Source: Chitinophagales bacterium (lineage in GTDB: Bacteria > Bacteroidota > Bacteroidia > Chitinophagales > Chitinophagaceae). From it: a DNA stretch of 64,000 nucleotides. Made by a program: the position numbers and the translations under genes. The stretch is taken from assembly GCA_020636495.1 (NCBI GenBank), contig JACJXQ010000008.1, positions 1,798,001-1,862,000 of the forward strand. Direction: 5' to 3'. The notes beneath the pieces were generated by a model that worked only from the letters and a program-made list of their open reading frames with translations, had not been told where the DNA came from and did no database searches. Below, one piece after another: positions 44,644 to 54,052 of this stretch. How positions within the stretch are numbered: position 1 is the first letter of the stretch; every line of letters begins with the position of its first letter.

Positions 44644-47013
44644 TCAGAACTTGAAGTTGTAGGTAATGCTGGGTAGTATCGGGAAGATAGAAACCTGTTT
44701 TACCGTGGCATCCACACCTTCATTCAGGTCTCCTTTGGTATCAACGTACAGGAAGTAGGGGTTTTGCCTGCTGTATACGTTATATACAGAGAATGCCCAG
44801 CTGCTCTCCCAGCGTTTATTCTTGCGTTTTTGCTTTTGAGGTGTCAGCACCGCAGACAGGTCGAGCCTGTGGTAGGCAAACAAGCGGTATGCATTCAGGT
44901 TACTGTATTCCGGCACAATGTTCTGGCTGACGAAGTAATAGTTGGTGGGCAGCGTAATGGCATTACCTGAACCATAAACAAAAACGGTAGAGAAGGTCCA
45001 TTTTTTACTGGCTTCATAAGAAGCTACTAAAGACAGGTCGTGCCTGCGGTCGTATTTGGCAGGGTAGCGGTTGCCATTATTCAGGTCGGGGAATTTGCGG
45101 TAGGTCCAGGCAAGTGTATATCCTATCCAGCCCGTAAATTTACCTTTGGTCTTATTGATGAAGAATTCTGCGCCATAGGCCTGCCCCTTGCCGAATACAA
45201 AGTCCAGTTCCGGGTCTTGTATCGTATTAGGCACGTAGCCTGACCGATATTCTACCTGGTTCTTCATGTCTTTATAATATACTTCTATTGAAGTCTCCAG
45301 GTTGTTGTCGAAGAAATTACGGAAATAGCCCATAGAATACTGCCATGCCTGTTGCGGCTTTACTATCAATGTACTGGGTACCCAAAGGTCGGTAGGCAGG
45401 GTACTGCCGTTATTGCTCACTAAATGTATGTACTGGTAGGTTTTGGTAACACTTGCTTTTATAGAGGACTTGTCACTCAGTTCAAAGCGCATATTCAGCC
45501 TGGGCTCCCATCCGCCGTATGTTTTTACTATGTCCCCCTTGTTGTATACAGTACTGTCGGTATGCTTGCCGTTCAGGTCGTTGGTATATATTGTATAAGG
45601 GCCAATCTGACCAAACCATGAATAACGGATTCCTGCATTTACTTTCAGCCAGCTAAAGGGGTCAAATTCATCCATAATGTAAGCGCCTGCTTCGTGCGCG
45701 TATTTTATTAATGCATTATTGGGTGTAAGCTCTACCTGGCCTGAACTGCCGGATACCTGGTTGGGAACGAACTTGTGGTGGGTATAGGCAAGTCCTGTTT
45801 TAAAGTTATGATTGAAAGCAGAGAAATAATCCAGGTCTACTTTAGCGTTGTAATCTCTTACCCCCGAACCTATCTTAACATCAAAATCTCCCTGGTTGGC
45901 ACCAAACGAGAATTGGTAGTCGTTATACACAGCTGTAGTGTTCAGAAAAAGCCTGTTGCTGAACAGGTGGTTCCAGCGTATGGTCGCGGTACTGTTACCC
46001 CACGGGATATCCGCATTGAAATTACCACTGCCGCTACCGAATTTAAATTTATCCCTGCCAAAGTAGCCGCTCATATATACGCGGTCTTTATCGGTCATTT
46101 TGTAGTTGGCCTTCAGGTTAGCGTCGTAAAAAAAGTAACCGGATTTAGAGAAGGCACTTCCTTTTTTTACGAACGGCCTGATCAGTGCATCAACGTATGT
46201 CCTTCTTCCCGAAAGCATGAAAGAACCTTTCTCTTTCTTAATAGGCCCTTCTACTGTCAGTCTCGAGGCTATCAGGCCGATACCACCTTCGGCATGGTAT
46301 TCTTTCATATTACCTTCTTTCATCGAGACGTCTACTACAGAAGATAAGCGTCCGCCATACTTGGCGGGCATGCCGCCTTTTATCAGTGTAACATTATTCA
46401 GCGCGTCTGTATTGAAAACGGAAAAGAATCCGAACAGGTGGCCGGTATTATATACTACTGCATCATCCAGCAGTATCAGGTTCTGGTCAGGTCCGCCGCC
46501 ACGCACATAAAAACCTGAGTTGCCTTCGCCTGCCGATTGTACGCCGGGCATCAATTGCAGCACTTTCAATATGTCGCTTTCGCCGAATATAACCGGCAGC
46601 TTCTTTACTTTTTGTGCTGACAAGGATATGGTACCCATTTGTGTACCGTTGATATTCTTATCCTGCCTTTCTGAGGTTATCTCTACTTCGTCTAATGTAT
46701 TCTCATTCTTCAATTCTACATTATACACTTTGCTTTCCACCAGGTTCATGGTTTCAGTACGTGTACCAAAACCAATATAGGAAAAGACAATTGTATAACT
46801 GCCGGCAGGCATAGAGATGGAATAGAATCCATATTCATTGGTTGATGTACCTATACCCAGTTCTTTTACAAATACAGTAGCTGATATCAAAGCCTCGCTG
46901 CTACGTGCATCGCGCATATATCCGCTAAGCGTGAGTTTTTTTTGTGCAAACAAGCTGACCGGTGATAGCATGAGCAGAAACACCAGGGTAAATAATAGTC
47001 TATCGTATTTCAT
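44644..47013 (-). CDS. TonB-dependent receptor with carboxypeptidase-regulatory-like N-domain
   Basis: Outer-membrane active transporter of about 789 residues. From ATG 47013 a signal peptide is evident (LLFTLVFLLMLSPVSLFAQ). Next is a CarboxypepD_reg-like beta-sandwich (LTLSGYMRDARSSEALISAT), then the plug domain (GESDILKVLQLMPGVQS, GFYVRGGGPDQNLILLDDAVVYN), and a 22-strand barrel ending in an aromatic residue (SITYNFKF). ATG 47040 is an alternative start, 9 codons longer, but would leave only about 12 nt of 5' UTR after the TATATTTG promoter. No SusD partner follows, so this is probably a siderophore, metal or cofactor receptor instead of a SusCD glycan importer. Confidence 0.92.
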   Translation of the reverse strand: MKYDRLLFTLVFLLMLSPVSLFAQKKLTLSGYMRDARSSEALISATVFVKELGIGTSTNEYGFYSISMPAGSYTIVFSYIGFGTRTETMNLVESKVYNVELKNENTLDEVEITSERQDKNINGTQMGTISLSAQKVKKLPVIFGESDILKVLQLMPGVQSAGEGNSGFYVRGGGPDQNLILLDDAVVYNTGHLFGFFSVFNTDALNNVTLIKGGMPAKYGGRLSSVVDVSMKEGNMKEYHAEGGIGLIASRLTVEGPIKKEKGSFMLSGRRTYVDALIRPFVKKGSAFSKSGYFFYDANLKANYKMTDKDRVYMSGYFGRDKFKFGSGSGNFNADIPWGNSTATIRWNHLFSNRLFLNTTAVYNDYQFSFGANQGDFDVKIGSGVRDYNAKVDLDYFSAFNHNFKTGLAYTHHKFVPNQVSGSSGQVELTPNNALIKYAHEAGAYIMDEFDPFSWLKVNAGIRYSWFGQIGPYTIYTNDLNGKHTDSTVYNKGDIVKTYGGWEPRLNMRFELSDKSSIKASVTKTYQYIHLVSNNGSTLPTDLWVPSTLIVKPQQAWQYSMGYFRNFFDNNLETSIEVYYKDMKNQVEYRSGYVPNTIQDPELDFVFGKGQAYGAEFFINKTKGKFTGWIGYTLAWTYRKFPDLNNGNRYPAKYDRRHDLSLVASYEASKKWTFSTVFVYGSGNAITLPTNYYFVSQNIVPEYSNLNAYRLFAYHRLDLSAVLTPQKQKRKNKRWESSWAFSVYNVYSRQNPYFLYVDTKGDLNEGVDATVKQVSIFPILPSITYNFKF

Positions 47014-47057
47014 TGAATCTGGGGCAGAAATTCGTTTCAAATAACAAAATATTCTGT

Positions 47058-47065
47058 CAAATATA
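47058..47065 (-). promoter_or_regulatory. -7 element (TATATTTG) of TonB receptor gene
   Basis: Minus strand TATATTTG followed by ACAGAA, 44 bp before ATG 47013. No TTG at the ideal distance. Confidence 0.5.
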
Positions 47066-47137
47066 AGGGATATAGGATGAATAATAATAAAGTAACTGTC
47101 TGCTATTGAATGAGATATGTTACATATATATTATGCG

Positions 47138-48259
47138 TCACGAGGTCTTTTTATAATTGAGTATCGCCCAGCCGTTGAAGAACAGGGCCATGCCTGCTAC
47201 GATAATAAGGTGCATCCTGATGTCTTTGAGTCCACTGCCTTTCAGTACGATCATCCTCAATACTTCAATGAAGTAGGTTACAGGGTTTATGCGCGCTATC
47301 CATTGCGCCCATTGCGGCATACTGTCTACTGAGGTAAACAGGCCCCCCATCAGGATAAATATCATCATAAAGAAAAAGGCCAGTGACATGGCTTGCTGTT
47401 GTGTGTTGGAATAGGTAGATATCAAAAGACCTATGCCCAGTTGTGCAATAAGGTAGACCGCCAGGAACCCATACATAAGTAATATGGAACCCGCCGGTAC
47501 TATATGGTAAACAAGCCTGGCTACACCAAACAGCCCAACAGTGAAAACGAACATACCTATCAGCCAGAAAGGTATAAGCTTGCCCAAAATAAAGATGTGT
47601 TTTTTGATCGGTGTTACGTTTATCTGTTCTATAGTACCCACTTCTTTTTCTTTCACAATATTCAATGCACACATGTATGAGCCGATCATAGTAACTAATA
47701 TCACCAGTATGCCGGGCACCATAAAGAAGGGGTAGTTGAGTAAGGGATTGAACCAGTTGATAGCCGCGACTTCAATAGTAGGTGCAGGCGGAACACTTTG
47801 TTCGGGTATCCAGTCTGTACGTATATCGCCATTATAGTCAGCAATGATGCGTGAAAGGTAGGCACTGCCCACCAGAGCTTTGGTGCCGTTTATTGAGTTA
47901 GCTGCCAGTAGCAGGTGTGCATCATTTTCTACCACCAGTTGTTTCTCAAAATCAGCTGGTATCTCCAGTATCAGGTCCGACTTGTCCTTCTGAAATTGCT
48001 GAAAAGACTCATCATATGAATTGCTGAAATCGTTTAGCCTGAAATAGCCCGAAGCCAGTATCTTATTGGTCAACTTTTGAGAGTAGGGCGAATGGTCATG
48101 GTCAACAATAGAAATGTTGATATTCTTTATCTCATAATCTGCCGCCAATGGCATCACCAATAGTTGTACAATAGGCAAGGCAATGATCATCCTCAGGATA
48201 GTTGTATTCCTGAATATCTGCCTGAATTCTTTTCTTAACAGGAATTTTAGTGTCCTCAT
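47138..48259 (-). CDS. ABC-2 type export permease (YbhR/YhhJ-like)
   Basis: A 373-residue inner-membrane permease. One helix lies near the N-terminus (RMIIALPIVQLLVMPLAAD), then a periplasmic domain (residues 45-175) and five C-terminal helices. The ABC2_membrane pattern includes NIVKEKEVGTIEQINVTPIKKHIFILGKLIPFW. It is last in the exporter operon and overlaps its sister permease by 4 bp. The two permeases probably form a heterodimer energised by the two ATPases upstream. Confidence 0.93.
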   Translation of the reverse strand: MRTLKFLLRKEFRQIFRNTTILRMIIALPIVQLLVMPLAADYEIKNINISIVDHDHSPYSQKLTNKILASGYFRLNDFSNSYDESFQQFQKDKSDLILEIPADFEKQLVVENDAHLLLAANSINGTKALVGSAYLSRIIADYNGDIRTDWIPEQSVPPAPTIEVAAINWFNPLLNYPFFMVPGILVILVTMIGSYMCALNIVKEKEVGTIEQINVTPIKKHIFILGKLIPFWLIGMFVFTVGLFGVARLVYHIVPAGSILLMYGFLAVYLIAQLGIGLLISTYSNTQQQAMSLAFFFMMIFILMGGLFTSVDSMPQWAQWIARINPVTYFIEVLRMIVLKGSGLKDIRMHLIIVAGMALFFNGWAILNYKKTS

Positions 48260-49362
48260 GCCAGCCTGTTTTTAAATTTTTTAATACTCAATACCAGCAG
48301 GAATGTCGTCATACCTGCCAGTATCAATGTTTCTTTCCATATGGCTCCTATGCCCAATCCTTTCAGCATTACCGATTTGATGATAATGTAATACCATTTG
48401 GAGGGTACGATGTTTGCGATGATTTGTAATGGTACAGGCATATTCTCCAACGGGAACATAAAGCCTGATAATAGTATCGTAGGTAACAGCATACCCATCA
48501 GTGATATCAGCATTGCCGTTTGTTGGCTGGCTGTTACGTTCGATATAAGTAACCCTAACGATAAGGCGCAGAGTATCAGCAACGAACTCTCAAAATACAA
48601 TAACACGATACTGCCATGTATGGGCAATCCTGCAAGGGTAGTACTCATAACCAGTATTACGGTCAGGTTAATGATAGATAACACGAAGTAGGGTACCGCT
48701 TTAGCTATCACTACCATAATAGGTTTGAAGGGAGATACCAGCAATATCTCCATCGTTCCGTTCTCTTTCTCTTTCACAATCGATACCGATGTCATCAAAA
48801 CACAAACCAACAGCAGTACCAATGCCATCACACCAGGTACAAAATTGTATACGCCTTTCAGCTCCGGGTTATATATCATCCGGATATCAGTATGTATCTG
48901 CATTGGGGGACGCCTGTCGTTCATCAGCTCCTGTTGGTAGCTCATAATGATATTGGTGGCGTAGTTGGTGAGTGTGTTGGCCGTATTAGGGTCTGATGCA
49001 TCGGCTATTATCTGTACCTGTGCTTTGTTCTCGTGCATCAGGTCTTCATTAAAGTTGGCAGGGAATACAATAGCCAGTTTTATTTTTCCTGATTTGAAAG
49101 CGTCTTCTATCTCGTAATGGTTCATCAGGTTCTGCTCCAGCACAAAGTTGTCGCTTACGGCTATCTTGTCGATAATGCGGTGAGATGCTATGTCATTGGC
49201 GTAATCGCATACCACTATTTTTGAATTCTTGATCTCATTGGTCAGCGCAAACCCGAATAGTATGATCTGGGCTATAGGCATACCAAAGAGCAGCAACAAT
49301 GTTTTCGGATCGCGAAAAACATGGTAGAACTCCTTTCGTACAAATATCATGAACTGTTTCAT
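48256..49362 (-). CDS. ABC-2 type export permease (YbhS-like)
   Basis: A 368-residue permease with the same layout as its neighbour: an N-terminal helix (KTLLLLFGMPIAQIILFGFALT), a periplasmic domain and a five-helix C-terminal part with SIVKEKENGTMEILLVSPFKPIMVVIAKAVPYF. ATG 49362 lies 2 bp after the preceding ATPase stop, and its own stop overlaps the next permease by 4 bp. The order matches E. coli ybhGFSR, a multidrug and cation efflux system. Confidence 0.93.
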   Translation of the reverse strand: MKQFMIFVRKEFYHVFRDPKTLLLLFGMPIAQIILFGFALTNEIKNSKIVVCDYANDIASHRIIDKIAVSDNFVLEQNLMNHYEIEDAFKSGKIKLAIVFPANFNEDLMHENKAQVQIIADASDPNTANTLTNYATNIIMSYQQELMNDRRPPMQIHTDIRMIYNPELKGVYNFVPGVMALVLLLVCVLMTSVSIVKEKENGTMEILLVSPFKPIMVVIAKAVPYFVLSIINLTVILVMSTTLAGLPIHGSIVLLYFESSLLILCALSLGLLISNVTASQQTAMLISLMGMLLPTILLSGFMFPLENMPVPLQIIANIVPSKWYYIIIKSVMLKGLGIGAIWKETLILAGMTTFLLVLSIKKFKNRLA

Positions 49363-49364
49363 TC

Positions 49365-50111
49365 CTAATCAGCTTTACGTTGTGCGCCCCTGGCCAACTC
49401 AAAGAACACTTCGTCCATTGTTTCGGCAGAGAATTGTTTTTTCAGGTTGGTAGGGGTATCCAGTGCTTTTATTACACCGTCCACCATCATCGATATCCTG
49501 TTGCAGTATTCCGCTTCATCCATATAGTGGGTAGTCACGAATACGGTAATACCCCTGTCGGCAGCGCTGTATATCATATCCCAGAACTGCCTGCGCGTTA
49601 CAGGGTCTACGCCACCGGTCGGTTCGTCCAGGAAAACAATAGCCGGATCGTGGATGATAGCTACAGAAAAAGCCAGTTTTTGTTTCCAGCCTAATGGCAA
49701 TGAGCTCACCAGTTGGTTGGCAACCTTTTCTAATCCCAGTGTCTCAACCAGGTGTTTACTTTTCTCTTTTATCTCTTTCGCGCTCAATCCGTATATCCCG
49801 CCAAAGAAACGTATGTTCTCCCTTACGGTCAGATCCTCGTATAGTGAGAACTTCTGGCTCATATAGCCTATGTTCTTTTTTATCTCTTCGGTCTCTTTAT
49901 ATACGTCAAATCCTGCTATGGTTGCCTCGCCCGATGATGGTATAGACAGCCCGCAGAGCATTCGCATGGCTGTTGTCTTCCCCGCGCCGTTTGCTCCCAG
50001 GAAACCGAATATCTCTCCCTTATACACATCGAACGTTATCTCATTCGTGGCGATGAAATTCCCGAACTTCTTGGTCAGTTTATTCGTTTTGATCACTACT
50101 TCCTCTGTCAT
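49365..50111 (-). CDS. ABC exporter ATP-binding protein (second NBD of YbhF-like system)
   Basis: A 248-residue nucleotide-binding domain. Walker A is GANGAGKTTAMRML, Walker B is IVFLDEPTGGVDP, and the H-loop is FVTTHYMDEAEYC. The signature motif is degenerate, SSLPLGWKQKLAFSVAI, where LPLGW replaces LSGG; this form is common in this subfamily. Together with the adjacent NBD it corresponds to the two halves of E. coli YbhF, split into two genes here. Only 3 bp separate it from the upstream ATPase gene. Confidence 0.92.
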   Translation of the reverse strand: MTEEVVIKTNKLTKKFGNFIATNEITFDVYKGEIFGFLGANGAGKTTAMRMLCGLSIPSSGEATIAGFDVYKETEEIKKNIGYMSQKFSLYEDLTVRENIRFFGGIYGLSAKEIKEKSKHLVETLGLEKVANQLVSSLPLGWKQKLAFSVAIIHDPAIVFLDEPTGGVDPVTRRQFWDMIYSAADRGITVFVTTHYMDEAEYCNRISMMVDGVIKALDTPTNLKKQFSAETMDEVFFELARGAQRKAD

Positions 50112-50114
50112 TGC

Positions 50115-51029
50115 CTAATTCATCAGTTTTATAAAACAATCTTCAATGGTCGGTGTCACTTCTTTTATCTCTATATGCCCGTGTCCTTTGTCTTCAAGAA
50201 ATTTCTTTATCTCAGCACCGTCGTAATGCGCCCTATCTTTAAAGGTTATATGGTGATATTCACCGAATGCGTTGCAACTGCTTATCTGTTCGCTGCTTCG
50301 CAGGTCCTGTAGTAGTTTGCTCATTTTATCCGCCTTGACGGCATACAACGTCTCCGGGTAATCAGCTATGATATTACCAGGTGTGTCTATCGACATGATA
50401 TTGCCATCCTGTATCAGGGCTATACGCTCACAAAGGGTAGCCTCATCCATGTATGGGGTAGAAACCAATATGGTGATACCTTGTTCCTTCAGCCGTTTCA
50501 GCATCTCCCAGAACTCTTTTCTCGATACTGCATCCACACCCGTTGTAGGTTCGTCCAGGAACAGTACTTTGGGTTTGTGTATCAAAGCGCAGCACAACGC
50601 CAGTTTCTGTTTCATACCACCCGATAACTTTCCCGCCCGCCTGTCTTTGAAAGGCTCTATCTGTACATATATGTCTTTTACAAGGTCGTAGTTCTCTTTA
50701 ATGGATGTATTAAATACCGTTGCGAAGAAATGCAGGTTCTCTTCTACGGTCAGATCCTGGTACAGCGAGAATTTCCCGGGCATATAACCTACGTTCTTGC
50801 GGATGGTCCTGTAATCATTCACTATGTCCAGCCCGTTCACGCTTGCAGTACCACTATCCGGCAGCAGCAGGGTGGTCAGCATACGGAAGATGCTGGTCTT
50901 GCCCGCACCGTCCGGTCCTATCAGCCCAAACAGTTCCCCTTTCTCTACGGAGAAGGATACGCTGTTCACCGCTTTTACGGTTCCCTTTTCGTAGGTCTTG
51001 GTAATGTTTTCGAGTACTACGTCTGTCAT
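50115..51029 (-). CDS. ABC exporter ATP-binding protein (first NBD of YbhF-like system)
   Basis: A 304-residue ATPase with a normal set of motifs: Walker A GPDGAGKTSIFRML, signature KLSGGMKQKLALCCAL, Walker B VLFLDEPTTGVDAVS and H-loop-region LVSTPYMDEATLCERIALI, where Pro takes the place usually held by His (STPY instead of STHY). The C-terminal 70 residues are a DUF4162-like extension. The missing H-loop His together with the degenerate signature of its partner suggests one consensus and one degenerate ATP site in a heterodimer. It overlaps the hlyD-type gene by 1 nt. Confidence 0.92.
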   Translation of the reverse strand: MTDVVLENITKTYEKGTVKAVNSVSFSVEKGELFGLIGPDGAGKTSIFRMLTTLLLPDSGTASVNGLDIVNDYRTIRKNVGYMPGKFSLYQDLTVEENLHFFATVFNTSIKENYDLVKDIYVQIEPFKDRRAGKLSGGMKQKLALCCALIHKPKVLFLDEPTTGVDAVSRKEFWEMLKRLKEQGITILVSTPYMDEATLCERIALIQDGNIMSIDTPGNIIADYPETLYAVKADKMSKLLQDLRSSEQISSCNAFGEYHHITFKDRAHYDGAEIKKFLEDKGHGHIEIKEVTPTIEDCFIKLMN

Positions 51030-51931
51030 TACAGGAATTTTATTTCGCCGTACATACCAATTTTGTAACTGCCATCGTTCTTCACTTTTACTTTTATAGC
51101 ATATACCATATTGGCACGCTCGTCTTTTGTCTGTATGGTTTTTGGCGTAAACTCTGCTTTGTCGTTGATCCAGGTTATTACACCTTCGGTCTCTTTAAAT
51201 CCGCCATCACCATCATCTGTCATCACTTTTACCTTGTCGTTCAGTTTTACCTTCGGTAGCTGATTGCCTGTGATATAAGCCCTCAGGGTAATGCTCGACA
51301 GGTCTGCTATTTTGTACAGTGCCTTACCCACATTAGCCATTTCATTAACCTCTGCATATTTGGTCAGCACGGTTCCTTTTACCGGGTTGATGATCGTGCA
51401 TTTACGCAACTGGTCGTTCAGTTGTTCTATCTGTACACGTATCGGAGTTACTTCTTTTGTAATACCTTCCGATGAGATATTAAGTGACGATTTTTGCGCG
51501 GCTATCTGTTTTTCCAGCACGCTGATGTTAGCATTGATATCGTCTAATTGTTTTTGGGTAGCGGCATCTCCTTTCACCAGGTTGGTGATACGTTTCTGCT
51601 CTCTTTCTGCCACACGCAACTGCTCCTGCAGCGATGCCAGTTGCACCGGCACATCCGGCCTTTTACTCAACAGCGCGTCTATCTGAGTTTCCAGTTGTTT
51701 TTTCTTCAGGTATATCTGTGTGCTGTCTATATAACCGACTACCTCATCGGCTTTCAGCGATTGCCCTTCCTCTAAGTCAAACTGTTGTATAGTGCCCATT
51801 GCTTCGGCAGAGATGATGGTCTCCTCCGCTTCAAACGAACCAGACGCGTCAAACTTGTTCTTGCCGCTGTTGCAGGCCGAAGCGAATAATATCGCCCCTG
51901 ATATACTTGCTAATATGAATGTCTTGCGCAT
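51029..51931 (-). CDS. HlyD-type membrane fusion protein (YbhG-like), lipoprotein
   Basis: A 300-residue periplasmic adaptor linking the inner-membrane exporter to an outer-membrane channel. The N-terminus has a lipobox, ISGAILFASAC, so Cys20 is the predicted lipid anchor. A lipoyl half (IISAEAMGTIQQFDLEEGQS), a coiled-coil hairpin (residues 75-165, LQEQLRVAEREQKRI), the second lipoyl half (GTVLTKYAEVNEMANVGKAL) and a beta-barrel (KVKLNDKVKVMTDDGDGG) are visible. The start of the following ATPase gene overlaps the stop (TAATG). Confidence 0.93.
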   Translation of the reverse strand: MRKTFILASISGAILFASACNSGKNKFDASGSFEAEETIISAEAMGTIQQFDLEEGQSLKADEVVGYIDSTQIYLKKKQLETQIDALLSKRPDVPVQLASLQEQLRVAEREQKRITNLVKGDAATQKQLDDINANISVLEKQIAAQKSSLNISSEGITKEVTPIRVQIEQLNDQLRKCTIINPVKGTVLTKYAEVNEMANVGKALYKIADLSSITLRAYITGNQLPKVKLNDKVKVMTDDGDGGFKETEGVITWINDKAEFTPKTIQTKDERANMVYAIKVKVKNDGSYKIGMYGEIKFL

Positions 51932-51957
51932 TATTATGATGTTTATTTTTATCTGAA

Positions 51958-53232
51958 TTAATTACCTGAAGTTGTTTGTACGTTATACTGTGCCAGTAGT
52001 AGTTGTATCCTGTGTATCAGCAGGTTTTGCCTGGCTTTGTCTTCTGCATTCACAGCCGTGATATAATCATTGGATGTGGCTGTACCATATTCCAGTTGAT
52101 TTTTGGTCGCATTTTTTACACTTTCCCTTAATGATATGATGTCGTTATCCGTATCTATCAGCTCCTGCGCTTTCTGCACTTCTGAGTTCTGTTGTTCCAG
52201 TGCCAGGTTGGTGTTAAACAGGAATACCTCTTTTTGCACGTCAACAGCTTTGCGGTTCAGGTCGATGATCTTCTTTTCTTTGCCCGCAGTATACAGACCC
52301 GACAGGCTCCAGTTCAACCTCAACCCGCCTATATAATAGGTTCTGAAATCGTTGTTCAGGAAGTTCAGTGCCGGTCTGCCCACGCCGCCTTGAATAAACA
52401 GGCTGAATCTCGGCAGGTTCTTAGCATTGATCAGTTTGTCCTGCACATTAAAGGCGTTCTTCTGCATGTCAAACAACCTCAGCTCCGGCCGGTTGATGCC
52501 CGCAGTATTAAGTTTTATATTAGGTGTTTCCAGCTTTATATCGTCTGCCAGTTCTGCATTAATGAACAGCCCTAACATTTTCAGGTAGGCTTTACGGTTG
52601 GCGTTCAGTTCTATAATGCGTTGATCTATATTAAGCAGTTCAGCTTTCAGGTTATCGCCGCTGCTTTTCAGGGCGGTGCCATTGGCAATGGCTGTATTGG
52701 CTTTTGCCAGTCCCGACTCAATATCTTTCTTCATCAGCCTGGTTTGTGCTATCTGCGCATCTATCAGCAGTATGCCGAAGTACAGGTTGTTGATACGCTC
52801 TTTCAGTTTATACAACTCCACCTCAGTTTTCTGTTGTTCTATCTTCGAGGTGGCATCAATAAACTCCTTCTGGCTTTTTTGCGTTACCAGTGTCGTCAAC
52901 GGTTGGTCTACCTCGCCGTAAAGCTTGTATTGGTCTTTGCTCAGTGGAGTTATGTTTACCCCCGGCAATGATATGGGCAAAGATGTCACCTCCGATTGAT
53001 ACGTGGCCTGCCCGGCAATGTTGAACTGCGGCAGATATGCCTTGTTGGCATTGGCAATAGAGTAGTCCCGCGACCGGGCTATTAGTGCATATTGTTTTAC
53101 CAGCGGATAGTTGGCATCTGCCATACTGTAACAACTGTCTATTGACAGGCTGCCTTCCCGGGCGAAGCTACTCATGCCTGTAAGTAGCGGTATTAGTAAA
53201 AATAATAGTTTCAGCGATCTCATTTTTGTCAT
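51958..53232 (-). CDS. TolC-family outer membrane efflux protein
   Basis: A 424-residue outer-membrane channel subunit. The signal peptide is residues about 4-25 (LKLLFLLIPLLTGMSSFA). Long heptad-rich helices of the TolC type dominate, for example SYSIANANKAYLPQFNIAGQ-like packing near the start and LALEQQNSEVQKAQELIDTD near the end; two repeats form the 12-strand/12-helix trimer unit. Start choice is open: ATG 53232, ATG 53223, or GTG 53235. It lies between the tetR-type gene (26 bp) and the hlyD-type gene (26 bp), so the operon encodes a complete three-part pump through both membranes. Confidence 0.92.
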   Translation of the reverse strand: MTKMRSLKLLFLLIPLLTGMSSFAREGSLSIDSCYSMADANYPLVKQYALIARSRDYSIANANKAYLPQFNIAGQATYQSEVTSLPISLPGVNITPLSKDQYKLYGEVDQPLTTLVTQKSQKEFIDATSKIEQQKTEVELYKLKERINNLYFGILLIDAQIAQTRLMKKDIESGLAKANTAIANGTALKSSGDNLKAELLNIDQRIIELNANRKAYLKMLGLFINAELADDIKLETPNIKLNTAGINRPELRLFDMQKNAFNVQDKLINAKNLPRFSLFIQGGVGRPALNFLNNDFRTYYIGGLRLNWSLSGLYTAGKEKKIIDLNRKAVDVQKEVFLFNTNLALEQQNSEVQKAQELIDTDNDIISLRESVKNATKNQLEYGTATSNDYITAVNAEDKARQNLLIHRIQLLLAQYNVQTTSGN

Positions 53233-53258
53233 CACATTTATTTTATTGCAAGCATTGT

Positions 53259-53876
53259 TTACGAATTAAGTATGGCCTTGATCCATACCGGTATCAGTTG
53301 CTTTCTTTCTATCATCATATGGTTGAACTGCTCTTGCGACAGGTTGCCCATATGCCTTACAATAGGACTGGCGATAAAGGGGAAAGCTACCAACCCCAGC
53401 AGGTTGATGATGAAGTAAACAGGTGGCACAGGCTTGCGGTTATTCTCTCGCATATAGTCTTCCAGTTGCCTGAACAGCGCTGCACCCGACATCATTTGTC
53501 TTATATTTAGTTGTGCCAACAATTCGTCAGGGTTGTTTCTCAACTCGCTCATAATAAAAACGGGTATGGTTGGTTCGTTTACCAACACGTCTATGTAACG
53601 GTCAACCATACGTTCAATTTTCTCTTCAAGAGTCGTTTCCTCATCGCGCACTACCGCCGCCATCGACTGGAAAAATGCCAGCAGCGTTTCCAGCATGATG
53701 ATATTGAACAGCTTTTCCTTACTACGGAAATAATAGTTCAGCAATGCTACGTTGATACCTGCCTCTTCAGCAATATCCCTGGTCTTGGTTGCCGCAAACC
53801 CTTTACGGTAGAAAACAGCCCTCGCTGCATTCTTTATGCGGTTTTCCGTGTTGTTGTCCAATTGTTCCTTTGCCAT
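53259..53876 (-). CDS. TetR/AcrR family regulator of the exporter operon
   Basis: A 205-residue one-component regulator. The N-terminal helix-turn-helix is RIKNAARAVFYRKGFAATKTRDIAEEAGINVALLNYYFRSKEKLF, a textbook TetR domain, and the C-terminal ligand domain resembles the CecR (YbiH) group, which controls ybhGFSR in E. coli. It is the first gene of the minus-strand operon running to 47138. A 40-bp imperfect palindrome at 53920-53959, 44 bp upstream, is the likely operator, so it probably represses its own operon until a ligand binds. Confidence 0.92.
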   Translation of the reverse strand: MAKEQLDNNTENRIKNAARAVFYRKGFAATKTRDIAEEAGINVALLNYYFRSKEKLFNIIMLETLLAFFQSMAAVVRDEETTLEEKIERMVDRYIDVLVNEPTIPVFIMSELRNNPDELLAQLNIRQMMSGAALFRQLEDYMRENNRKPVPPVYFIINLLGLVAFPFIASPIVRHMGNLSQEQFNHMMIERKQLIPVWIKAILNS

Positions 53877-53919
53877 ATCGGGGTGTTATTAAGTGCAAAG
53901 AAATGCACGATTTTTGATT

Positions 53920-53959
53920 TAAACAAATATTTTAATCAAATGATTAAATATTTTGTTTA
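53920..53959. promoter_or_regulatory. 40-bp palindromic operator candidate
   Basis: The half TAAACAAATATTTTAATCA (53920-53938), a 2-bp centre and TGATTAAATATTTTGTTTA (53941-53959) are near-perfect reverse complements (16 of 19 positions pair). It lies just upstream of the TetR gene, where an autoregulatory site is expected. The size could fit two TetR dimers. The spacer 53877-54052 holds nothing else of note. Confidence 0.7.
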
Positions 53960-54052
53960 GCACAAAAAGCTTGTCAATGCTATAACTCATTGTCAGCTAT
54001 TGGATTGCAAAGGGAATATTGCCGCAAAAAATATCTGAAAAAAAATTATCGG

